DNA of 5,008 bases from VRUE01 sp036376775 (GTDB lineage Bacteria; Actinomycetota; Thermoleophilia; Solirubrobacterales; 70-9), in assembly GCA_036376775.1 (NCBI GenBank), contig DASUZP010000009.1, forward strand, positions 1-5,008, read 5' to 3'. Of this stretch, positions 1 through 5,008 are shown piece by piece (within the stretch, counting starts at the first letter, position 1; each line of letters opens with the position of its first letter). Both the position numbers and the translations under genes were made by a program. The notes beneath the pieces are model-generated. The model did no database searches, was not told the origin of the DNA, and worked only from the letters and a program-made list of their open reading frames with translations.

Positions 1-57
1 CTGCTGGCGGTCCTGGGCTCCCTGGCCCTGCGAGAGATGCGCCGCACCGCCGCGTGA
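1..57 (+). CDS. C-terminal end of an upstream gene, probably a membrane protein (partial)
   Basis: An open frame enters from the left edge and stops at TGA 55-57, giving the 19-codon frame's 18-residue tail LLAVLGSLALREMRRTAA. A run of about ten hydrophobic residues followed by a basic, arginine-rich end resembles the last transmembrane helix and cytoplasmic tail of a transporter or permease. This is inference: 18 residues cannot identify a family. The stop overlaps a GTG at 54-56 (GTGA), the same kind of coupled junction seen between alr and cca further right. The gene lies on the same strand as the glycosidase that follows, so a solute transporter paired with a solute hydrolase is possible but unproven. 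Confidence 0.6.
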   Translation: MLAVLGSLALREMRRTAA

Positions 58-83
58 CCCGAAAACTCCGCCGACGGGCCTAA
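54..83 (+). other. Possible nine-codon leader frame or remnant of an original start
   Basis: GTG at 54 overlaps the upstream TGA and opens a short frame reading MTRKLRRRA, closed by TAA at 81-83. The TAA directly abuts the ATG at 84 of the glycosidase frame, and both are in the same phase. It could be a coupled leader allowing termination-reinitiation, or the old N-terminus of the glycosidase cut off when the palindrome arose. It could also be chance. No family similarity can be judged at this size. Confidence 0.25.
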
Positions 84-120
84 ATGTCGCCCCAGGGGCG
101 ACATTTAGGCCCGTCGGCGG
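68..120. repeat. Perfect 26-bp inverted repeat with one-base centre
   Basis: The arm at 68-93 and the arm at 95-120 are exact reverse complements around a single A at 94. The inner core reads taaatgtcgcccc / ggggcgacattta. As RNA it would form a very stable hairpin with a tiny loop. Beyond the arms, ctccg (66-70) and cggag (121-125) could extend the pairing with a shift. No T-tract follows on the plus strand. On the minus strand the hairpin is followed by agttttc, but no minus-strand gene in the window ends here. The left arm contains the ATG of the next gene. It may be a transcription terminator of the upstream gene, a member of a dispersed palindromic repeat family, or a fold-back assembly artefact. 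Sequence alone does not decide. Confidence 0.95.
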
Positions 121-1301
121 CGGAGATTGCTGAGGCGGTACTACGGCGGGGGTGGTATGAGGGGTCGCGCGACGGCGTGCCATTCGCGTACACGCAGCCG
201 AGCCCCGGCCGCTACCCGTGGCAGTGGTACTGGGACTCGTGCTTCGCGGCGATCGTCTGGCGGCGTTTCGACCCCGGGCGGGCGCGCGCCGAGCTGCAGA
301 GCCTGCTCGCCGCCCAGCGCGGCGACGGCTTCATCGGCCACACGATCTTCTGGGACCGCCCCGTCTCGCTCGGCCGCTACCCGTTCTACAACGTCGCCTC
401 GCGCCACTCGTTCCAGACCGAGACGATCCAGCCGCCGCTGCTCGCCTGGGCCTGGCGGATCGCCGTCGGCGATCCGGCCGCCGAGCCCGGGATCGCCGCA
501 CAGGTGGAGTGGTTGTCGCGCCACCGCGACCTCGAGGGCGACGGTCTGCTCTGGATCGTCCAGCCGGACGAGTCGGGCCTCGACGCCTCGCCCAAGTTCG
601 ATCCGGTATGGGGCCGGCGGGCCAACGGCCGGCTCGGCTTCCCCCTGCTCGTACGCGGCAACCGCAGGCTCGGCTTCGACGCCCGCCGGATCCGCGACCG
701 AGGCGGTCCGGTCCTCTGCGAGACCCTCGTCAACACGCTCTGGTCGCTCTCGCTGCAGGCACTCGGCCGGCCCTCCGCCACCCCAGCGCTGGTCGAGCGG
801 CTCTGGGATGAGCGCCGCGGCCTCTTCCTCGACGAAGCACAGCCGGGTGGCGACCGGCCAGACGTCCTCACCTGGGCCGCGCTGGCTCCGTTGGCGCTGC
901 CCGACCTGCCCGAGGAGATCGGCAGGAGGCTGGTCGAGGAGCATCTGCTCAACGACCGCGAGTTCCTCGCTCCCGTGGCGCCACCGTCCGTGGCCACCTG
1001 CGAGCCCAGCTACGCGCCCGCTGGCGGTCGCGGCCCGATCCGCCGCTACTGGCGCGGTCCGACCTGGATCAACGCCGCCTGGCTGCTCTGGCTCGGCCTG
1101 CGCCGCCTCGGCTATGAGCAAGAGGCGCATCGCATGGCAGACGACCTGATCGACACGGTCGAGCGCGAAGGCCTACGCGAGTACTACGACCCGCGCACGG
1201 GAAGAGGGCTAGGTGCGAAGGACTTCGCGTGGTCTTCTCTCATCGTCGAGATGTCAGATCCAGGCCGCGAAAACCAAGACTGGCAAGGACGCAGGGAGTG
1301 A
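84..1301 (+). CDS. GH63-type glycoside hydrolase, mannosylglycerate/glucosylglycerate hydrolase-like
   Basis: The product is probably a cytoplasmic (alpha/alpha)6-barrel glycosidase that cleaves a small glycoside such as mannosylglycerate or glucosylglycerate, which are compatible solutes. No signal peptide or membrane helix is visible. Family-like motifs in order are YPWQWYWDSCF (44-54), DGFIGHTIFWD (81-91), QTETIQPPLLAWAW (111-124), PDESGLDASPKFDP (161-174), ETLVNTLW (213-220), YWRGPTWINAAWLLW (322-336) and REYYDPRTG (365-373). By analogy with characterised mannosylglycerate hydrolases, D167 is the likely general acid and E366 the likely general base; this is recalled from the family, not tested. 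The 405-residue length fits. ATG 84 is the only ATG available: TAA 81-83 closes the frame just upstream and the next good in-frame start, GTG 177, would cut into the conserved fold. ATG 84 has no clear Shine-Dalgarno and is buried in the palindrome, so residues 1-12 are doubtful as real protein. The exact substrate is not determined. Confidence 0.85.
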   Translation: MSPQGRHLGPSAAEIAEAVLRRGWYEGSRDGVPFAYTQPSPGRYPWQWYWDSCFAAIVWRRFDPGRARAELQSLLAAQRGDGFIGHTIFWDRPVSLGRYPFYNVASRHSFQTETIQPPLLAWAWRIAVGDPAAEPGIAAQVEWLSRHRDLEGDGLLWIVQPDESGLDASPKFDPVWGRRANGRLGFPLLVRGNRRLGFDARRIRDRGGPVLCETLVNTLWSLSLQALGRPSATPALVERLWDERRGLFLDEAQPGGDRPDVLTWAALAPLALPDLPEEIGRRLVEEHLLNDREFLAPVAPPSVATCEPSYAPAGGRGPIRRYWRGPTWINAAWLLWLGLRRLGYEQEAHRMADDLIDTVEREGLREYYDPRTGRGLGAKDFAWSSLIVEMSDPGRENQDWQGRRE

Positions 1302-1384
1302 GACGAGGGGAGCGCACTTCCGTGCGTGACCCGATGTCGAACGACTGAGGACGCCGCCAGCCGCCGGTTTGCAGCGGCCTGGGG
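1302..1384. other. Convergent intergenic gap with weak hairpins
   Basis: The glycosidase (plus) and infA (minus) end towards each other across 83 bp. A small hairpin, CGCAC 1313-1317 / GTGCG 1322-1326 with loop ttcc, lies 11 bp after the glycosidase stop. A second short stem, gccgc 1360-1364 / gcggc 1374-1378, lies just beyond the infA stop. Neither is followed by a T-tract in either direction, so intrinsic termination is only a guess. No small gene is evident. Confidence 0.3.
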
Positions 1385-1603
1385 CTATTTGTAGCGGTAG
1401 GTGATCCGACCGCGGTCGAGGTCATACGGGGAAAGCTCGATCTTCACCCGATCGCCGGGGAGGATGCGGATGTAGTGGCGGCGCATCTTGCCCGAGATGT
1501 GGCCCAGGACCTCGTGGTCGTTGTCGAGCTTGACTCGGAACATCGTGTTGGGGAGGGCCTCGGTGATCTCGCCCTCCATCTCGATCTTCTCCTCTTTACC
1601 CAT
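1385..1603 (-). CDS. infA: Translation initiation factor IF-1
   Basis: IF-1 is a single OB-fold cytoplasmic protein that binds the 30S A site and works with IF-2 and IF-3 during initiation. The 72-residue product matches the family end to end, with an acidic N-terminus (MGKEEKIEMEGEITEALPN), the MFRVKL and HEVLGHISGKMRRHYIRILP core, GDRVKIELSPYDL, and the C-terminal RGRITYRYK. Length is standard and no key region is missing. ATG 1603-1601 lies 28 bp after the stop of the CCA-type enzyme; no Shine-Dalgarno is visible in that gap. IF-1 usually sits in the ribosomal-protein cluster before rpmJ, rpsM and rpsK. Here nothing ribosomal follows, and the next gene converges from the other strand. Confidence 0.97.
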   Translation of the reverse strand: MGKEEKIEMEGEITEALPNTMFRVKLDNDHEVLGHISGKMRRHYIRILPGDRVKIELSPYDLDRGRITYRYK

Positions 1604-1614
1604 CTGGCGAGCAG

Positions 1615-1643
1615 CGTATCTGACGGTCGGGTCAGCCGCGCAA
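1615..1643 (-). promoter_or_regulatory. Possible weak infA promoter with a small dyad
   Basis: On the minus strand, TTGCGC (1643-1638) and GATACG (1620-1615) are separated by 17 bp, upstream of the infA ATG at 1603. Each hexamer matches the sigma-70 consensus at only three positions. A 5-bp dyad, CTGAC (1620-1624) with GTCAG (1631-1635), lies mostly in the spacer and includes the stop codon of the preceding gene. If real, transcription would begin only a few bases before the ATG, giving a nearly leaderless infA message, which would fit the missing Shine-Dalgarno. Such matches occur by chance. Confidence 0.18.
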
Positions 1644-3053
1644 CCGTCGCGCCCGCTCGATCGCCTCCTCGCGGGATTTCACCTCTCCCGCATACTGGGC
1701 GGCCTCGAGCTCGGCGAGCACGTCGCCCAGCTCGGGCCCGGGGACGATTCCCAGCTCCGCGGCAAGCTCGTCGCCGCGCAGGAGGGGCTCGGGCGGGCCG
1801 TCGCGGTGCCAGTCGAGCGCCGCCGCGAGCATCTGCCGGGCCAGGCTGAGATGCGCCTTGATCGCCTCTTCGGTGGCAAAAGGCCCGCTGCCCCGGGCGG
1901 AGAGTCGGTCGGCGACGGTCAGCAGGGTGACGTCGGCGGCCACGGGCTGGGTCGCGCGCAGATAGTCGTGCACGCGCCGCGGCGGCAAGGGCGCCTCGTG
2001 GACGAGAAAGCCGAGTCGCAGGTGGTGCAGGGTCAACGCCTGCAGGTGCCGGCTCAGCCGCCCGCTGGCACGCAGGCGCCGGCAGATCGTGGCGACTATC
2101 TCCGCGCCGACGCTGTCGTGGCCGATGAAGGTCACGTAGCCATCGCGCTCGCCCCGGGTGGCCGGCTTGCCGATGTCGTGCAGGAGGGCGCCGAAGCGCA
2201 GCGCCGTGCCGCGGCTCATCTCGTCGGCGAGCGGCTCTTCCAACAGCGCCTGCGTCTGCGCGGCGCGCTCGCCGGCGAAGCGCTCGAGATCGGACTCGAC
2301 CGCGAGCGTCTGCTCCAGCACCGCCAGGGTGTGCCCGTGGACGTCGAGATGGTGGTTGGGGCCCTGTTCGACCCCGCGCAGCCCCGCCAGCTCGGGGATG
2401 ACGGCGGCGGTGAGGCCGAGGTCGTCGAGGAGCGCCATGCCGCGCAGCGGATCGGGGCCGCCGATCAGCCGGCGCAGCTCGGCGAGCTGACGCTCGCCTG
2501 CAGTTCGCTCGACCAGCGACGCCTGCGATCTCGCCAGAGCGGCGGTGCCGGGGTCGATCTCGAGGCCGAGGTCGGCTGCCAGTCGAGCGGCTCGCAGCAG
2601 GCGCAGGGGGTCGGCACGGAAGCTGTCCTCGCCGACGACCCGCAACAGGCGCCGCTCGAGGTCGTCGATACCGCCGTGGGGATCGATCGCCTCGCCACCG
2701 CCGAGCGGCATCGCGACCGCACCGAGGGTGAAATCGCGTGCGGCCAGATCGGCCTCGATCGTCTCGCCGCGCAGCGCGGTGACGTCAACCTGCCAGCTGC
2801 GGTCGCGGGCGACCGCGCGCCAGGTGGCGAACTCGGCCGAGAGCTCGAAGACATGTCCGTCGCCCACCCGCGCGATCTCCTTCGCCACCCGTCCCGGATC
2901 GCCGCCGACGGCGAGGTCGAGGTCGGTCACCTCCCGTCCGAGGACCGCATCGCGTACCGCTCCGCCCGCGATCCAGACGTCGCCCTCGTCCCCCAACGCC
3001 CTGCGGGCCAGGCCGACGAGGGGCGAGGCGTCGAAGCGGGCGGCGAGACTCAC
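1632..3053 (-). CDS. cca: CCA-adding-type tRNA nucleotidyltransferase with HD domain
   Basis: A class II polymerase-beta-like nucleotidyltransferase that would build or repair the tRNA 3' CCA end from CTP and ATP in the cytoplasm. The head domain shows IAGGAVRDAVLG (28-39) and the metal-binding DLD (44-46), then RDFTLGA (106-112) and DPHGGIDDLERRLLRVV (124-140). Next come the nucleotide-selecting region FRADPLRLLRAAR (145-157) and ERQLAEL (187-193). A C-terminal HD-type domain follows, with HHLDVHGHTL (234-243), LLHDIGKPATR (290-300) and GHD (311-313), probably a metal-dependent phosphohydrolase fold. At 473 residues it fits the HD-containing class. The start is GTG 3053-3051, overlapping the alr TGA by 4 bp, with AGGG 8 nt upstream as a plausible Shine-Dalgarno. 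The usual EDxxR is ADxxR here, and the Asn of RDFTxNA is Gly, so full CCA addition is likely but not certain. A CC- or A-adding specialist or poly(A) polymerase is the alternative. Confidence 0.88.
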   Translation of the reverse strand: MSLAARFDASPLVGLARRALGDEGDVWIAGGAVRDAVLGREVTDLDLAVGGDPGRVAKEIARVGDGHVFELSAEFATWRAVARDRSWQVDVTALRGETIEADLAARDFTLGAVAMPLGGGEAIDPHGGIDDLERRLLRVVGEDSFRADPLRLLRAARLAADLGLEIDPGTAALARSQASLVERTAGERQLAELRRLIGGPDPLRGMALLDDLGLTAAVIPELAGLRGVEQGPNHHLDVHGHTLAVLEQTLAVESDLERFAGERAAQTQALLEEPLADEMSRGTALRFGALLHDIGKPATRGERDGYVTFIGHDSVGAEIVATICRRLRASGRLSRHLQALTLHHLRLGFLVHEAPLPPRRVHDYLRATQPVAADVTLLTVADRLSARGSGPFATEEAIKAHLSLARQMLAAALDWHRDGPPEPLLRGDELAAELGIVPGPELGDVLAELEAAQYAGEVKSREEAIERARRLRG

Positions 3054-4156
3054 CCAGGCACCCTGGGGACGCGGGCCGAGATCCCACAGGTGATCTCATA
3101 GTTGATCGTGCCCAACCGCCTCGCCATGTCCTCGGCGAGGAGCGTCTGCTCGCCCTGGACGCCGATCAGCACCGCCTCGGCGCCCGGCTCGAGGTCGGTG
3201 TCGGGGCCCAGATCCACGGTCACGTTGTCCATCGAAACCGTCCCCACGAGGGGGAAGCGGCGACCGCCGATCAGCACCTCGTCGTTGTTGGAGAGGCCGC
3301 GCCGGAACCCGTCGCCGTATCCCAGCGGGAGCACGCCGACGCAGGTATCGCGCTCGGCACGCCAGGTCTGCCCGTAGCCGGCGCTGTCGCCGGCTGCGAA
3401 GGACTTCACGTCCGCCAGGTAAGAGTGCAGCGAGAGCGCCGGCCGCAACCCCCGCTCCGCCGGGTCGCCCTGGAACGGGTCGAGTCCGTAGACGGCGACA
3501 CCGCAGCGCGCCATCTCGAAGTGCGAGCGGCGATCGCGGAAGACCGCCGCGCTGTTGGCCGCGTGGACCGTGATCGCGGGGAACTCGCGCTTGGCCGCCT
3601 CGGCCACGGCGGCGAAGCGGTCGAGTTGCTGCCCGAAGAAGGCGGACTCCGGTTCGTCGGCGGTGGCGAAGTGGGTCCAGACGCCGGCAGGCTCCAGGCT
3701 GTCGCTCTGCGCACACGCGCGCAGCAGGTCGAGCACCTCGGCGGGGTCGCGGGTGCCGAGCCTGCCCATGCCGCTGTCGTACTTGACGTGGACCCGCGCC
3801 GGTCGACCGTGGGCACGGGCCCGTTCGGCGACGAGGTCGAGGAATCCCCGTCGCCATACCGCCACCTCGGAGCCGGCCTCGAGCGCCGTGTCGAGCTCCT
3901 CGAGGGCCAACGCGCCCATCGTCAGCAGGGGAACGTGGGCGAAGCGGCGGCCGATCCGCTCCGCCTCGGCCGCGGTCGCCACCGCCAACCGGGTCGCGCC
4001 GCCGGCCAGCGCCGCCTCGGCGCAGGTCGTATCGCCGTGGCCGTAGCCGTCGGCCTTGACCACCGCGCAAAGCTCCGCCTCGCCGAGCTCGGCCTTCAGC
4101 CGCGCGCAGTTCTCGCGCACAGCGCCGAGGTCGATCCGGGCGACCGCCCGCTCCAT
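3050..4156 (-). CDS. alr: Alanine racemase
   Basis: A PLP-dependent fold-III enzyme that interconverts L- and D-alanine and supplies D-Ala for peptidoglycan; cytoplasmic homodimer. The 368-residue length is typical. AVVKADGYGHG (31-41) carries the PLP lysine K34, and VHVKYDSGMGRLG (122-134) carries K125 and R132. Further landmarks are HFATAD (162-167), HAANSAA (198-204) and RCGVAVYGLDP (217-227), the last with the arginine expected to contact the pyridine nitrogen. SAGYGQTW (258-265) carries the second catalytic base Y261, contributed across the dimer. TVSMDN (306-311) and INYEITCGISARVPR (351-365) complete the set, so all expected catalytic residues are present. ATG 4156-4154 lies 2 bp after the stop of the CBS-domain gene, and its own TGA overlaps the next gene's GTG, so translation is probably coupled at both ends. 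Confidence 0.98.
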   Translation of the reverse strand: MERAVARIDLGAVRENCARLKAELGEAELCAVVKADGYGHGDTTCAEAALAGGATRLAVATAAEAERIGRRFAHVPLLTMGALALEELDTALEAGSEVAVWRRGFLDLVAERARAHGRPARVHVKYDSGMGRLGTRDPAEVLDLLRACAQSDSLEPAGVWTHFATADEPESAFFGQQLDRFAAVAEAAKREFPAITVHAANSAAVFRDRRSHFEMARCGVAVYGLDPFQGDPAERGLRPALSLHSYLADVKSFAAGDSAGYGQTWRAERDTCVGVLPLGYGDGFRRGLSNNDEVLIGGRRFPLVGTVSMDNVTVDLGPDTDLEPGAEAVLIGVQGEQTLLAEDMARRLGTINYEITCGISARVPRVPG

Positions 4157-4158
4157 AG

Positions 4159-4617
4159 CTACTCGACGAGCGCGGCCAGCGCGTCGGCCCGCGTGACCAT
4201 TCCGGCGAGACGACCCTCGTCGTCGACGACGGGAAGGTGGTTGTGGTGCTCCTCGGCGATCCGGCGCGCAACCGTCTCGGCGCTCGAGTAGTCGTTCACC
4301 ACAACCGGATCGGCGCTCATCAACTCCGAGACCTTGGTTGCGAACGCCTTGTCGAGCCGCTTCTCAAAGCCCTTCATCGAGCCGACGAAGACGATGCCGC
4401 CCATGATGTTGAGGTAGTGGGGAAGGTGAAGGTCGGACTCCTCGTCGCTGAGAATCAGGTCGGACTCGCTAACGATCCCGATCACCTTGCGCTCGTCGTC
4501 GACGACGGGGATCGCGCCCTTCTCCGTCTTCGCCAGCAGCTCGATCGCGCTGCGGGCATCGGCGTCGGGAGAGACGCTCGGGACGGAGCTGTCCATGATC
4601 TCGGCGGCGGTCTTCAT
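4159..4617 (-). CDS. Two-CBS-domain protein, putative adenine-nucleotide sensor
   Basis: A 152-residue cytoplasmic protein made almost wholly of a CBS pair. CBS1 covers about residues 1-58, with the IPVVDDERKVIGIVSESDL stretch at 36-54. CBS2 covers about 93-152, with HLPVVDDEGRLAGMVTRADAL at about 127-147. CBS pairs commonly bind AMP, ATP, S-adenosylmethionine or similar ligands; no ligand can be named here. The linker (63-90) contains LHLPHYLNIMGGIVFVG and a charged KGFEKRLDK segment, an arrangement I recall from stand-alone bacterial CBS proteins. No enzyme or transporter domain is attached, so it probably acts by regulating a partner. It sits 10 bp after nnrD and 2 bp before alr. ATG 4617-4615 has no obvious Shine-Dalgarno. 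Function in this operon is unknown. Confidence 0.93.
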   Translation of the reverse strand: MKTAAEIMDSSVPSVSPDADARSAIELLAKTEKGAIPVVDDERKVIGIVSESDLILSDEESDLHLPHYLNIMGGIVFVGSMKGFEKRLDKAFATKVSELMSADPVVVNDYSSAETVARRIAEEHHNHLPVVDDEGRLAGMVTRADALAALVE

Positions 4618-4627
4618 CCCGGCGAGA

Positions 4628-5008
4628 TTATTCGACGCGGGAGTCGGGACGCATTCCCACCGCGATCGAGTCGATTACGTCGGTGGCGATCACCGACTCG
4701 GCGGCGCCGATCCGGGCCGCGGCCTCGCGGCCGGCACGAGCGTGGGCGAGGACCGCAGCGCAGGCCGCCGTGAAGGGCTCGAGGCCACGGGCGAGCATCG
4801 CCGCAGCGATGCCGGAGAGGACGTCGCCGGTGCCCGCGGTGGCAAGCGCCGGCGCGGCGAGGGAGTTGACGGCAACGCGCTCGCCGTCGGTGACGATCGT
4901 GTCGTCGCCCTTCAGCACGACCACCGCATCCGCCGCCCGCGCCGCTTCCCGCGCCAGCGCGAGGCGGCGCCCGGAGACCTCTTCGGAGCTGCGACCGAGC
5001 AGGCGTCC
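4628..5008 (-). CDS. nnrD: ADP-dependent NAD(P)HX dehydratase, C-terminal part (partial)
   Basis: The frame is open from the right edge to TAA 4630-4628, giving 126 residues of a ribokinase-like YjeF C-terminal domain. The enzyme repairs hydrated NADH or NADPH by ADP-dependent dehydration. In the visible part, GRLLGRSSEEV (1-11) and AVVVLKGDDTIV (28-39) lead into VNSLAAPALATAGTGDVLSG (47-66). This last stretch is the family signature, in which D62 of TGD is the expected catalytic aspartate. LARGLEPFTAACAAVLAHARAG (about 72-93) and IATDVIDSI (107-115) complete the fold. A GTG at 4924 is an internal valine in the LKG motif, not the start. The N-terminal half, and any fused NnrE epimerase domain common in bacteria, lies outside the window. 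It heads the visible minus-strand operon. Confidence 0.93.
   Translation of the reverse strand, partial: GRLLGRSSEEVSGRRLALAREAARAADAVVVLKGDDTIVTDGERVAVNSLAAPALATAGTGDVLSGIAAAMLARGLEPFTAACAAVLAHARAGREAAARIGAAESVIATDVIDSIAVGMRPDSRVE

Noticed and set aside
141..1130. 329-codon minus-strand open frame opposite the glycosidase
   Set aside because: The plus-strand frame carries conserved GH63 motifs along its length; this one has none and is a GC-driven shadow.
1313..1326. Hairpin as a firm glycosidase terminator
   Set aside because: Only five paired bases and no following T-tract; kept only as a weak note on the intergenic gap.
1240..1425. 61-codon minus-strand frame across the convergent gap
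   Set aside because: It overlaps the end of infA and of the glycosidase in other frames and shows no motif.
1488..3101. 537-codon open frame on the plus strand
   Set aside because: It is antisense to the CCA-type enzyme, whose motifs are clear. The translation is low-complexity and matches no domain; long shadow frames are expected at this GC content.
3425..4291. 288-codon plus-strand open frame opposite alr
   Set aside because: Antisense shadow of alr and the CBS gene, with arginine/glycine-rich translation and no recognisable motif.
4922..4924. GTG as start of a 98-residue nnrD
   Set aside because: It lies in the middle of the conserved VVVLKG strand and the frame stays open to the window edge, so it is an internal valine.
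1..5008. New defence, phage or mobile system
   Set aside because: All sizeable genes are recognisable housekeeping or solute-metabolism enzymes, and no transposase, integrase, direct-repeat array or toxin-antitoxin pair is visible.

Overview
This is a GC-rich, gene-dense bacterial window, and the composition and gene set suggest an actinobacterium. Thermoleophilia-like soil or metagenome lineages come to mind, but that is an inference from composition and style; no marker here proves it. Two plus-strand genes sit at the left (1-1301). A block of five minus-strand genes fills the rest (1385-5008). The two blocks converge on an 83-bp gap at 1302-1384.

Left block: the last 19 codons of an upstream gene, probably the C-terminal end of a membrane protein, are followed by a perfect 26-bp inverted repeat with a one-base centre (68-120). 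A 405-residue GH63-type glycoside hydrolase of the mannosylglycerate/glucosylglycerate hydrolase kind comes next. Its only ATG lies inside the left arm of the palindrome, which makes this the oddest spot in the window. A GTG at 54 overlaps the upstream stop codon and opens a nine-codon frame that ends in TAA directly against that ATG.

Right block, in transcription order (right to left): nnrD (ADP-dependent NAD(P)HX dehydratase, 5' end outside the window), a two-CBS-domain protein, alr (alanine racemase), a CCA-adding-type nucleotidyltransferase with an HD domain, and infA (translation initiation factor IF-1). Junctions are +10 bp, +2 bp, a 4-bp overlap (GTGA) and +28 bp, so the five genes look like one operon. 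The nnr-alr pairing is a familiar bacterial arrangement. The cca and infA genes behind it join tRNA 3'-end maturation and translation initiation to metabolite repair and cell-wall D-alanine supply. An infA outside the ribosomal-protein cluster is the notable point of gene order.

I see no rRNA, tRNA, CRISPR array, insertion sequence or phage gene, and no convincing new defence or mobile system. The palindrome/start-codon overlap is the observation most worth following up.
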